Source of the DNA: Desmodus rotundus
Lineage: Eukaryota > Chordata > Mammalia > Chiroptera > Phyllostomidae
NCBI RefSeq assembly: GCF_022682495.2
Contig: NC_071396.1
Location: 58,979,159-59,043,158 of the forward strand
Direction: 5' to 3'
Length of the DNA: 64,000 nt
The notes under the pieces are model-generated. The model searched no databases, was not told the origin of the DNA, and saw only the letters and a program-made list of their open reading frames with translations. A program made the position numbers and the translations under genes. Positions within the stretch are counted from its first letter, which is position 1; each line of letters begins with the position of its first letter. Positions 1 through 10,892 of the stretch are shown here, in pieces.

Positions 1-738
1 AGGCCCTGCAGGGCTCTGTGCGCAGTGGCTAGGTAGGAGTTGTTCAGAACCTGTGCTTTTAGGTGTGGTTGCCCACCAGCAGCCAGGCCGTTGATGGGGT
101 TGCGGGGGCTATATGCAGCTGTGGGCCTGGGATGCGTGGGCGATCCGTGGCTCTGGGCCTGTGCACGGGGCAGCCAGCCACTGATCCGGGTGCACACCCA
201 CCTGAGGTTTCAGGTGTGGGCACCCAGTCCACTGATATGGGTGTGCGCCACCTGAGCTTCAGGTGAGAGATGGGGCTGCTTATCCCGAGCTCACAGTCCG
301 GGGGCTGAGGGTGGAGGGGCACCAGAGGCTGCTGCTGCTGCTGAGAGTTCTCTAACTAGCCACTGAGTACCTCTATTTTCCCTTTTTCTTTTCGAGAAAT
401 TCTTCCTATTCATGCCCCCCTAGTCCAAACAAGCACCTGGCCTCTGACACAGCATAGTCTGGCTCTCTCTCAAGAATCCTGCAGCAGACCCTGTGCCCAG
501 GTGGTGGCTTTAGCCTCCTTGGTCCCTGCGCTGGTCCCAGGGACCTTATTGTCCTTAAGCACTCTTCTTACCGTCAGATCTTTCAATGTCCTCTATCTTT
601 GGTCTCCGATCTTCATATATGCTGGAATACCGTTGGCTGTTCGCTCTGTTCCTCAGATCAGCTAGGTGTTTTAATGGTGCTGAGGGGAAGTGGACTCCGC
701 TCCCACCCTTCTCGCTGCCATCTTCCCTTTCTTCGTCT
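1..738 (-). mobile_element. L1 5' UTR, 5' end only (L1-a)
   Basis: Reverse-strand LINE-1 5' UTR. It reads in parallel with the 5' UTR of the full-length element at 34286-41885: the stretches around 430-740 and 41300-41885 match through a long series of shared blocks, ending at the same AAGATGGC-type start. About 60-260 holds two near-copies of a ~40-bp GC-rich unit. The ORF1 and ORF2 parts would lie to the left of the window. No coding frame is expected here; the short frames in this stretch are chance frames in GC-rich DNA. Confidence 0.8.
714..724 (-). promoter_or_regulatory. YY1-like L1 start motif
   Basis: Reads AAGATGGCAGC on the minus strand at the outer edge of the L1 5' UTR. In human L1 a YY1 site at the same place fixes the transcription start. 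The same motif sits at the 5' end of the other full-length L1 and HAL1 copies in this window. Confidence 0.55.
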
Positions 739-962
739 TAATTCCATTTCTGTACTGGTGCTACCTGGGCCTACCTCCCAAATAAGTGACTTGCCTTGGA
801 TCCTTTCTTAGAACCAGCCCCACCTAGCATGTGTCTCAGACAACCAAGACAGACGTTGTCTGTGTCTTTGTGCAGGCAGCTATTGTTGCAGTGGCAATCT
901 GACATTGAGTTAAACAGCATGCTAAATCTTTTGTCTCAGAGGATCTGGCACTAGGTGGCTCC

Positions 963-1180
963 TTTAAAAAAAATTTTTTTATTGTTATTCAATTACAGTT
1001 GTGTGCCTTTTCTCCCCATCCCTCCACCCCACCCCATCCCCACCCCCTCCCTCCCCCATCTCCACCCTCCCCTTTGATTTTGTCCATGTGTCCTTTATAG
1101 TAGTTCCTGTAATCCTCTTTCCTCACTGTCTCCTCCCCACTCCCCCCTATCCATTGTTAGATTGTTCTTAACTTCAATGG
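963..1180 (-). mobile_element. 5'-truncated L1, 3' UTR only (L1-b)
   Basis: T-rich run followed by TTATTGTTATTCAATTACAG and the pyrimidine-rich L1 3' UTR, as at 10893 and 34300. The match stops near 1180, so only about 200 bp of 3' end was inserted. A short TGGCTC repeat on both sides may be the target-site duplication. Confidence 0.8.
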
Positions 1181-2303
1181 CTCTTGATCACCTTCTTCCA
1201 TCCTGTCTGGGGCTGAGCTTAGACACTTCAGAACTTAGCTTGCACCTTATGTGGTAGCACTTTAGGAGTATTTATTAAGCATCTGTTGTATGTTGGGGCA
1301 GCATCCCCCTCCAATTGGCAGGGACTGACTAAAGGGTGGTAACCATTGTAATGGCCACAGAAACATGGGAGTCAGGGGGGTAACCCTTGGGGAGGGGCCT
1401 GCAGGGGTCCTGGGGCTACTGGTGTCCTTTAATTACTGGAATCTGAGTACTGTGGCACCAAATTCCAGTAGGCTGAGGCAGGCTGAGACCCCATAAGCTA
1501 CAGGACTCAGGGAAAAGCTAAGAGGATTAGAGCCAAAGAAACAGTGCAGAGGGCAGCCACCATGCATAGTGCTCTCCTCTCTGCAGATGTTTTGGCAGGT
1601 TATTCCTCCTGCCACCCCCAGGAATAGGATCTTGGCTCAGGCCCATTCAGGTGGAGTTACCCCTCAGAAATATCTGCCCCATCTCTTCCTATTTTGGAGA
1701 AATACCCCCAGCCCTGCTGGATCAGTTCAAGTTCCTGCCACGCACCTCTGTTGTTCCAGGCATTTGCAGAATGGAGCCTGGAGCTCTGAGACCCCAGGCT
1801 ATGGCTCTGCTGACCTTTGGGCCTTCTATGTCACCTCTCTCAGATCCAGCAAACTCTATGAAACCTCCAGGCCTTTGTCTGGGCCATTTCCCCTCCTGTC
1901 ACACCCTCCCCATTCTTCCAGGCTAACCTCATGATCATATAGCACCGAGCACAGAATCCCTGGCCTTTTATTAGGGCTTCCCTGATTCAGGCTATGCCCA
2001 TCCACCCCAACTCAGGCTCTTCTTTCTCTCTGCTTTATGCCCCACATATAGAATCACTGTCATTTCCAGATGCACGTCCCGTCTTCTGTGGTCCTGCCTT
2101 GGAACATAATTTGGTTCTCCAGGGAGGTGGACTTACTAACACAGAAGCCACTTCAGTGTTTCCAGTTAGAGAAATGCCTTCTGTTATTAAATTCTGCAAC
2201 AACTAACACCCAAACCCCAAAGCTGACCCCTGAGCACTGGACAGAGGTACACTCACTCCACAAGTGAAGGCTACTCATAGGAGCTAATCCTCCCAAGCAG
2301 TTC
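1181..2303. other. Non-repeat sequence, no gene seen
   Basis: Single-copy-looking DNA of ordinary base composition. Open frames near 1569-1934 and 1651-1926 overlap in different frames and match no family I know. I see no convincing exon or promoter. Confidence 0.4.
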
Positions 2304-2319
2304 AAGAATGGCCCTGACA

Positions 2320-5300
2320 ATGAATAACAACCTATTGATAATAACCATAAATGTAAATGGATTAAATGCTCCAATCAAAAGACATAGAATAGTTGAATGG
2401 ATAAGAAAACATGACCCACACATATGCTGCCTACAAGAGACCCATCTCAGGACAAACGACTTACATAGACTGAAAGAGAAGGGCTGGAAACAAATTTTGC
2501 AAGCAAACGGACAGGAAAAAAAAAGCAGGGGTAGCAATACTCATATCAGACAAAATAGACTTCCAAAGAAGGGTCATAAAGAGAGACCCAGAAGGTCGCT
2601 TCATAATACTCAAAGGAAGAATCCACCAAGAAGACATAAACATTGTAAATATATATGCACCCAACATAGGAGCACCGAAATACATAAAGAAAATCTTGGA
2701 GGTTTTCAAGAAAGATGTTGACAGCAACACAATTACAATAGGGGACTTTAACATGCCCACTGTCAAAAATGGAAAGGTCTTCCAAACAAAATATCAAAAA
2801 GGATATTGTGTCACGTAACAATACCCTAGAGGAAATGGATTTAACTGATATATATATAGAGCTTTTCATCCCAAAGGAGCAAAATACACATTCTTTTCAA
2901 GTGTACATGGAACTTTTTCAAAGATAGACCACATGATAGGACACAAAGCAAGCCTCAACAAATTCAAGAAAATTGAAATCATATCAAGCATTTTCTCTGA
3001 CCACAAGGGACTGAAACTAGAAACCAACCCCAAAGGAAAAAGCACAAAACACTCAAAATCATGGAGACTGAATAGCATGCTATTGAACAATGAATGGGTC
3101 AAGAACGATATTAGGGAAGAAATCAAAAACTTTCTAGAAACACATGAAAATGAACTCACAACAACCCAAAACCTACCCAAAGGTAGTCCTGAGAGGGAAG
3201 TTCATAGCAATACAGGCCTACCTGAAAAAGATAGAAACATTTCAAACAAACAACCTAACCCTACGCCTACAAGAACTCGAGGAACAACAACAAAGACAGC
3301 CCAGAGCAAGCAGAAGGAAGGAAATAACCAAGATCAGAGCAGAGTTAAATGACATAGAGACTAAAAGCACAATTCTAAGGATCAATGAATCCAGGAGCTG
3401 ATTCTTTGAAAAGATAAACAAAATCAACAAGCCTTTAAGTAGGCTCATCAAGAAAAAAACAGAGAGCATCCAAATAAACACAATTAGAAATGAAAGAGGA
3501 GAGATTACAACTGATACCACAGAAACACAAAGGATTGTAAGAAATTACTACGAAGAACTGTATGCCAAGAAATTTGAAAACCTAGGTAAAATGGACACAT
3601 TTCTAGAAAAATATAATCTTCCAAAACTGAATGAAGAAGAAGCAGAAACCCTGAACAGACCAATAACAGTGGATGAAAATGAAGCAGTCATCAAAAAACT
3701 CCCAACACAGAAAAGCCCTGGACTAGATGGTTTCATAGGAGAATTCCACAAAGCCTTTAAGGAAGAGCTAACCCCTATTCTCCTGAGACTATTCGCAAAA
3801 ATCCAAAATGATGGAAGACTCCCAAACTCTTTTTATGAAGCCAGCATCATCGTAATCCCAAAAGCAGATAAAGACACAACGAAGAAAGAAAACTTCAGGC
3901 CAATATCGCAGATGAACATAGACGCTAAAATTCTCAAGAAAATATTGGAAAACCCCATCCAACAATACATTAGAAAGATCATACAACATGACCAAGTGGA
4001 ATTCATCCCAGGGATGCAGGATGGTACAATATTCACAAGTCAGTAAACATAATACATCACATCAACAACAGCAAAGACAAAAACCACTTGATCATATCAA
4101 TAGATGCGGAAAAAGCATTTAATAAGATAGAGCACCCATTTCTGATAAAAACACTCAACAAAGTACGAATAGAGAGAGCATTCCTCAACATAAAAAGGCC
4201 TTATATGAGAGACCTACAGCCAACATCACACTCAATGGACAAAAAATTATAGCTTTTCCACTAAGATGAGGATCAAGACAAGGATGCCCTTTCTCACCAC
4301 TCGTAGTCAACATAGTATTGGAATTCCTAGCCACAGCAATGAGACAAGAAAAAGCAATAAAAGGCATCCAAATTGGAAAGGAGGAAATGAAACTGTCACT
4401 GTTTGCAGTAGACTGGATTGTGTACATGGAAAATCCTATAGACTCCACCCAAAAACTACTCGACCTAATAAATGAATTTGGCAAAACAGCTGGATACAAA
4501 GTCAGTACTGAGAAATCAAAGGCATTCCTGTACACCAACAACGAAACTGCAGAAACAGAAATCAGGAGAAAAATCCCATTTGATATAGCAACAGGAAAAA
4601 TAAAGTACCTAGGAATAAACCTAACCAAGGAGGTAAAAGACCTGTACTCAGAAATCTACACAACACTGAAGAAAGAAATTAAGGAAGACACAAACAAATG
4701 GAAGCATGTACCATGCTCATGGATTGGAAGAATTAACATCATCAAAATGGCCATACTACCCAAAGCAATTTATAGATTCAATGCAATCCTTATTAGAGTA
4801 CCCATGACATATTTCAAAGATATAGAACAAACATTTCAGAAATTTATATGGAACCATAAACGACCCTGAATACCTGCAGCAATTTTGAGAAAGAGGAACA
4901 AAGCAGGAGGGATCACAATATGTGATATCAAACTGTATTCCAAGGCCACTGTAATCAAAACAGCCTGGTACTGGCTTAAAAACAGGCACATAGACCAATG
5001 GAAGAGAACAGACAACCCAGAAATAAACCCAAGTCTTTACTGTCAATTAATATTTGACAAAGGAGGCAGGAGCATAAAATGGAGCAGAAACAGCCTCTTC
5101 AACAGATGATGTTGGGAGATCTGGATAGCTACGTGCAAAGAAATGAAACTCAATCACCAACTTACGCCATACACAAAAATAAACTCAAGATGGATAAAAG
5201 ACTTAAATATAAGTTGTAACACCATAAAAGTCCTAGAGAAAAACATTGGCAGGAAAATCTCAGACATTCCATGCAGCAACATCCTCACAGACATGTCCTG

Positions 5301-6130
5301 TAAAGCAAGGCACATGAAGGAAAGAATAAACAAATGGGACCTCATCAAAATAAAAAGTTTCTGCAGGGCTAAAGAAAACAGCATTAAAATACAAAGAGAA
5401 CCAACGGTATGGGAAAACATGTTTGTTAATGATACCTCAGACAAGGGCCTGATCTCCAAAATATATAAAGAACTCACATGACTCCACTCCAGGAAGACAA
5501 ACAACCCAATGAAAAAATGGGCAAAGGACTTGAACAGACACTTCTTCAAGGAAGACATACAGGGGGCCCAGAGACATATGAAAATATGCTCAGCATCACT
5601 AGACATCAGAGAGATGAAAATTTAAAACCACGATGAGTTACCATGTCACACCAGTCAGAGTGGCCAACATAAACAAATCCACAAACAAATGTTGGAGAGG
5701 ATGCGGAGAAAAGGGAACCCTAGTGCACTGTTGGTGGAAATGCAGACTGGTGAGGCAACTGTGGAAAACAATATGGAATTTCCTCAGAAGACTAAAAATG
5801 GAGCTGCCCTTTGACCCAGCAATTCCACTGCTGGGATTGTACCCTAAGAACCCTGAAACACCAATCCAAAAGAACCTGTGCACCCCAATGTTCATAGCAG
5901 CACAATTTACAGTAGTCAAGTACTGGAAACAACCTAAGTGCCCATCAGCAAACGAGTGGATCCAAAAACTATGGTATATTTACACAATGGAATTCTACGC
6001 AGCAGAGAGAAAGAAGGAGCTTACACCCTTTGCAACAGCATGGATAAAACTGGAGAGCATTATGCTAAGTGAAATAAGCCAGGCGGTGAGGGACAAATAC
6101 CATATGATCTCACCTTTAACTGGAACATAA
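2320..6130 (+). pseudogene. L1 ORF2p pseudogene (EN-RT)
   Basis: Remnant of the LINE-1 ORF2 protein, the endonuclease/reverse transcriptase that nicks target DNA and copies RNA there. The endonuclease N-terminus is readable at 2320-2530 (NVNGLNAPIKRHR, then CLQETHL with the catalytic Glu). It leaves frame at a nine-A run at 2516-2524. Reverse-transcriptase sequence follows at 3591-4046 and 4318-4869, and the C-terminal Cys-rich part ends at 6130 with SPLTGT. The catalytic FADD box reads FAVDW at 4402-4416, so the first metal-binding Asp is lost. Multiple frameshifts and stops make it dead. An in-frame ATG at 2308, from the flanking target site, extends the first open frame by four codons. Confidence 0.9.
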
Positions 6131-6269
6131 TCAATAGAAGAAAAAAGCAAACAAAATATAACAAGAGACATTGAAGTTAAGAGCAATGTAACTATAGCCA
6201 GGGGGGAATGGGGTGGGGACAGTGGGAAGATGTGATTACAGGAACTACTGTAAAGGACACATGGAGAAA

Positions 6270-6340
6270 ATCAAGGGGGAGGGTGGAGGTGGGGGAGGGA
6301 GGTGGGTTCAGCTGGGTTGGGGTGGAGGGATGGGGATAAA
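6270..6340 (+). other. G-rich L1 3' UTR tract
   Basis: Repeated runs of three to five G (GGGGGAGGGTGGAGG and similar) just before the tail of L1-c. The same tract recurs at 51075-51140 and, as C-runs, at the 3' ends of the minus-strand copies. It meets the simple pattern for G-quadruplex folding; such tracts are known in mammalian L1 3' UTRs. Confidence 0.7.
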
Positions 6341-6412
6341 AGGCATACAACTGTAATTGAATAATAATAAAATTTTTCACAAAAAGAAAGAATGGCCTTG
6401 TTTAAAAAAAAA

Positions 6413-6605
6413 TGCTCACCTGAGGATATGTTTATTGATTTTGGAGAGAGAGAAAAAGAAAGAAGGAAACATCATTGTGTGAGAGAAATATCAAACAGTC
6501 GCCCCCCGCATTGAACCTGTAATCTAGGTATGTGCTCTGGGAATCAAACCTGCAACCTTTTGGTGTATGGGACAGTTCTCCAACCAACTGAGTACTGGCC
6601 AGGCC
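6413..6605 (-). mobile_element. tRNA-derived SINE (Ves-like)
   Basis: On the minus strand the sequence starts with a tRNA-like head ending in a degraded B box (GGTTTGATTCCC) and continues into a GTTTCC-TTCTTTC pyrimidine tail. It is the same type as the SINE at 53745-53945 but more diverged. These SINEs have no protein and use L1 enzymes. Confidence 0.7.
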
Positions 6606-7017
6606 ATTATCCTGAATTTTGAGGGACACACAGGGTTACATGGAAAAGCGTGTACCCCATACTTTGGACTTTTCACCTACCCAGGCTTGGGGGTTGGAAA
6701 TAAGCTGAGGGCAGGTCAGAGCAGGGAGGATAATCCACAGAGGGCCCCCAGCTGAGTGTGAAAGGGTAGGCAGTTAGGGTGGGGATAGGATGAAGTGCAG
6801 GGAGAGGCTTCTGATGGCAAATTGAACTCAAGTTCAAAGAAAGACTGATTCTAAGACAAAAACATGGGATGAATGAAAATGGTGAGGCTACTTTTGCAAA
6901 TGCAGAAGAAAAACAACCAAACCAAACAAAACCCCCAAAGCAACAACAACAACAGCAGGAACAACAATGACAACAACAAACAGAACAATTACCCACACAC
7001 AGATGCTGTGAGAGGCA
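6606..7017. other. Non-repeat sequence with (CAA)n
   Basis: No gene seen. 6905-6990 is an impure CAA/ACA-rich simple repeat (CAACAACAACAACAGC). Confidence 0.5.
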
Positions 7018-7100
7018 TATTAGCATTTGAGAACAGGGACTCTGGAGCCAGATCACACAGGATCGAATCCTGGCCTTGCCACTTTTTGAGTGTGTGAGAG
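7018..7100 (+). mobile_element. MIR SINE, left half
   Basis: Old mammalian-wide MIR (GACTCTGGAGCCAGA core) broken by the L1 that follows; its other half resumes at 9123. The break is flanked by CTTGCCACTT at 7075-7084 and 9127-9136, which fits the L1 target-site duplication. Confidence 0.75.
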
Positions 7101-7650
7101 TTTAGAGAATCCTTCATATATTTTGTATACAATTCTTTAAACAATTTCCAGTTACATTTGATGTACTATGTTATATTTTGGGTGTACAATATAGTGATTA
7201 GACATGTATATAACTTACAAAGTGATTACCCCAATAAGTCTAGTGTCCATCAGACACCATACGTAGTTACTACAGTATTGTTGGCTATATTCTCTATGTT
7301 GTACTTTATATCACTGTGACTATTTTTATAAGTGGCAATTTGTAATTCTTAATCCCTTCCACTTTTTCACCCATCTCCTCAATCCCCTTCCCACCTGGCA
7401 ACCATCAATTTGTTCTCTGTATCTTTGAGTTTGTTTCTGTTTTGTTTGTTAATTTATTTTGATTTTTTAGATTTCACATATATGTGAAAATATATAGTAT
7501 TTATGTTTCTCTTTCTGACTTATTTCACTTAGCATAATATCTTCTAGGTCCATCCATGTTGTCAGAAATGGCAAGATTTTATTCTTTCTTATGGCCAAGT
7601 AATATTCCATTGTATATATGTACTAACCCTTCTTTATCCAATTGTCTATC
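7101..7650 (-). mobile_element. Old L1 (L1M-type), 3' part
   Basis: Diverged L1 3' end and ORF2 C-terminal sequence on the minus strand (TTATTTCACTTAGCATAATA and the TATTCCATTGTATATATGTA block). Inserted in a MIR and itself interrupted at 7650 by a solo LTR; it resumes at 8755. Confidence 0.8.
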
Positions 7651-8754
7651 TGTAACAGGGTGCAGAGCAAACCCCCACAATCTTTGATTGGAGAAAGAGA
7701 AGAGTAGATGGTTTGGCATTTAAGAGATATTGCATAACAGTGGCAACTTAATAGCCATTCCCTCCTGAAGGGAAGAGGGTTGCCCCCCAGGGCGAATTGT
7801 ATATGTGACTGTCATGAGTGACTCATGGCATAGCTGGTGGGAGGGGAGCTCCACTTGCATGAGAGGCATGGGGTGATGCCCACCCCAGATGACTGAGTCA
7901 CTGGGAACTTTTGCCCTGACCAAAGATGGCAGACAAAAGAAGGTAAAGGATAGGAGAGGATTGGCAAAAATGGCAGACACTAACACACCATGAGAAGGGC
8001 TAGATATGAGGTCACACAAGAAGTTCCAGGCCGAGCATTTAAATTAGGGCAGGCTAAAAAAGAGGAGATCTACCAGGATGTCTGAAAATCAGGAGTGAGA
8101 GCAAGTACCATGACATTTGCGGTAAAAGAGGAGACAGAGCCATGAGGTCTGGAGTGAGAGGAGGTCTGACTGGAGTGAGAGGAGGTCTGACTGGAGAAGA
8201 CAGCGTCAGAGCTGATAGAGCTGTGGGGACTTGCCTAGCCACCCAAAAATGTGATAGAGGCTTGGAGCCAAACTGTGACTGGGTATACTGAGCTACAGAC
8301 TTCTGCTTCTCTGAAGGACATATGGAGAAGCCACTATCTTGGGACATGCGCCTCCCTGGACTCCACCATGATCCAATGTAACAGCACATGTTTTCCTGAA
8401 CCATTACATGGAGGGTGACAACAGCGCACCCAAGATCCTGAAGGAGAGAGCTGCTGTGAGAGGATGGTGTTTCTGAAACCCACAAGTACACATTCTAGAG
8501 GTTGGAGATCTGTTTACATGACTGGAAGATGGACAGATAAGGATCTTGGGAACTTCTGGGCATGGTTTTGGCTTGTAGCCTTTTGGGAAGCAAAGGATGC
8601 TCTGGGTCTCCTGGGAAAGGAGGGCTCTGAGCAGAAGTGCTCTTAGCACCCCCAAGGTTTGAACCCTCTTAATAAAAACCTGTTTTCTTCAACACTAATT
8701 GTTGGGTCATATGTAAAGGCACCAGGTGGCCGAGCACTGGTTTGCTTGGTAACA
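7651..8754 (+). mobile_element. Solo LTR, class I-like ERV
   Basis: 1,104-bp long terminal repeat with canonical ends: it opens TGTAACAGGG and closes GGTAACA. It is flanked by the 4-bp duplication TATC (7647-7650 and 8755-8758). A polyadenylation signal AATAAA lies at 8671-8676, giving + orientation. A 21-bp unit is repeated nearly three times at 8145-8195. There is no gag, pol or env beside it, so this is a solo LTR left after LTR-LTR recombination. The exact family is not assigned; a 4-bp duplication fits gammaretrovirus-like ERVs. Confidence 0.85.
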
Positions 8755-9122
8755 TATCAATGGACACTTAGGTTGTTCTCATATCTTGGCTACTGTAAAT
8801 CCACATAGGGTACATGTATCTTTTTGAATTAGTGTTTTGAATATCTTCAGGTATATATCCAGATGTGGAATTGGGTCATATGGTAATTTTATTTTTAATT
8901 TTTGGATGAATTTCAGTACTATTTTCCATAGTGGCTGCAGCAATTTACAATCCTACCAACAATGCATAAGGGTTCCCTTTATTCCACATTCTCACCAACA
9001 CTTATTATTTTTTGATTTATCAGTGATAGCCATTCCTACAGGTGTAAGGTGATATCTCGTGGTTTTAATTTTCAGTTCCCTGATGATTAATGATGATGAA
9101 CATCTTTTCATATGTCTATTGC
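8755..9122 (-). mobile_element. Old L1 (L1M-type), remainder
   Basis: Continues the L1 cut at 7650: ATGGACACTTAGGTTG follows directly from the sequence before the LTR when LTR and TATC copy are removed. Ends at a CATATGTCTATTG block. Confidence 0.8.
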
Positions 9123-9250
9123 TGGTCTTGCCACTTCTTTGCTGTGTGACCTTGGGTAAGTCATCTACCTTTTCTGTGCCCCGTTTTCCTCAAAACTACA
9201 AAATGCAAATAATAGTAAAAAAAATAAACCACATCTATGCATGCCCATAA
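9123..9250 (+). mobile_element. MIR SINE, right half
   Basis: Core GCTGTGTGACCTTGGGTAAG followed by the CTCA-rich 3' part of MIR. It is the continuation of the fragment at 7018-7100. Confidence 0.85.
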
Positions 9251-10169
9251 AGGTGGATATTTATAGTTTGGGTGACAATGTTGCGAATTAACATATATGA
9301 TATACCATTTATTAAAAAACATAAAATGATAACACACTTTCTATAGGAACATATATACACATGTAAATTAATAATTAATTAAATATATATATGTTAGTTA
9401 ACAGAAACATGTCTGGAAGGACATGATGTGCTGATATTTGTGACAGTATGTGGGAGGTGAAAACAATGCTGCTAGTGGGGCCTGGGGGAGAGGTTTGAAA
9501 TGGAGAATGGTAAGCATGAGGGACTTTCCCTTATCTGCAGTGTGCAAAAGGAGAGTGTAATTACTTGCATAATGACAACTGAATTTATTAAAAAATGATA
9601 TTGTCTATTGGAGAAGGGGTATGAGATTATGGTTCTCCCTGGAGCAGGTGGGGGTGCAGGGTGGAGATGGGGCATGGAGCAGGGAATGCATCAGGATCAC
9701 TGTGAAGAAATATCTAGTTTAAAGAAACATTTCTGTGTTACAGAAAAATGTAGTATTTGGGAATAAAAGTATATTCTTTCTCTTGTAATAGAAACTACAA
9801 GAAGTAGAGCTAGGCAAATCCCCAGGCAGTGGAGCTTGGATTTCAAAAGACAGACACACCTACTGGAGACCAGGTGCCAGCTTTGTCTTGGCATGCAGCA
9901 CGTCACTCTGATCCCTGTGCCACCTCTGTGGAGTGGGCTCACTTCCCTTTGTGCTGAAGATGCTGTAGTGTTGAGGGACAGTGAGTTGTTCAGGTCACAC
10001 AACTGTAGCAAGAAGCAGGTAGGGCAGGGACCTAGATCCAGGCTATTCAACCTCTGGTCTGTGCTTTGCATTTCTGCTACACTACAGTCTCTGCAGAGGG
10101 AAAGGCCAGCAGCCTGGATGTTAGGCATCAGGAGTTTGTGACCATCTCTGCCACTAGTATCCTTTTCTT
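9251..10169. other. Non-repeat sequence with MIR trace
   Basis: No gene seen. AT-rich to about 9400. A diverged reverse-strand MIR is likely at 9950-10090 (TCAGGTCACACAACTGTAGC). Confidence 0.4.
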
Positions 10170-10300
10170 ATTACTCTCAGTAACAAGCAGGCCTTCACTT
10201 TACTGAACATTTATGTGTGCAGAGAATCCTGTGAGCTGCATCTCATAAATTTTGCAATAACACCAGGAGGCAGGCCATGGTAGATTGATTACAAAAGTGG
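10170..10300 (-). mobile_element. MIR-like fragment
   Basis: Reverse-strand MIR pattern: a run like ACTGAACATTTATGTGTGCA, then CTCATAAATTTTGCAATAAC and a GGAGGCAGG remnant. Confidence 0.5.
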
Positions 10301-10308
10301 ATCCAATT

Positions 10309-10880
10309 CTTTTTTTTTATTTTTATAATTGACTTTTATCCTTTATTTCAGGGTTGTTGTACATTTTCATCACTTTGTACTACTTCATGAATACACAATG
10401 AAGGTTGGGAGAAGATCTATTAAATACTATTATTACTGAGCCATCATTCTAACCCTAAAGTGTGGGTCCAAGATTATTTAACTTACTTTGCATAACCAAG
10501 GTTTTATAAGACACCCAAGAAAGAGTCTCTTCCCCCACTACCATGATGCCTTAATTGTTAAGAACTTGCCATTCTCAAGAGCATTGTAAAAAACAAATAT
10601 TCTCCAAGGAGATAAAACAGGTCACTATCATCTTGGTTTAAAAACTCTGATGACCACTAATGTTGCATTTTCCAGTATTCTGACAAGCACTTTAAATTAG
10701 GGGAGCAGGAACATATTACTGTTCTGAACCTTCCTTCGGGTCTCAGGCAATCCCTGAAAAGTCCTCAGTATTTCCTATCTAGAGTATCTCAGCTATTTTA
10801 CAAGTATCAGAGGACAAGAGTTGGATAGCAACATCACATATGACTATTGCTAATCAATCCCCGACTCCACTGTAAACAGA
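10309..10880 (-). pseudogene. Candidate processed retrocopy (3' UTR)
   Basis: On the minus strand an AATAAA signal (10342-10347) sits about 23 bases before an A-rich run ending at 10310, the normal spacing of a processed mRNA end. The sequence upstream on that strand is AT-rich with no long open frame, so only a 3' UTR may have been copied. I could not find a flanking duplication or name the source transcript. Confidence 0.3.
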
Positions 10881-10892
10881 TGGCTTTCTATG

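Larger units (their letters stand above)
2317..6387 (+). mobile_element. LINE-1, ORF2 plus 3' UTR (L1-c)
   Basis: 5'-truncated LINE-1 running from three bases before the ORF2 start codon to an A-rich tail. The target-site duplication is AAGAATGGCCYTG at 2304-2316 and 6388-6400 (12 of 13 identical). The left flank reads TC/AAGA at the nick, compatible with L1 endonuclease preference. ORF2 is followed by a 3' UTR ending in a G-rich stretch and AATAATAATAAAA. A small deletion relative to the copy at 34286-41885 lies near 3175. Confidence 0.93.

Noticed and set aside
2317..6387. Active, retrotransposition-competent LINE-1
   Set aside because: The 5' UTR and ORF1 are missing, ORF2 has frameshifts and stops, and the RT active site is changed.
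7651..8754. Full provirus with gag, pol and env
   Set aside because: Only one LTR is present, with matching 4-bp flanks and no internal coding region.
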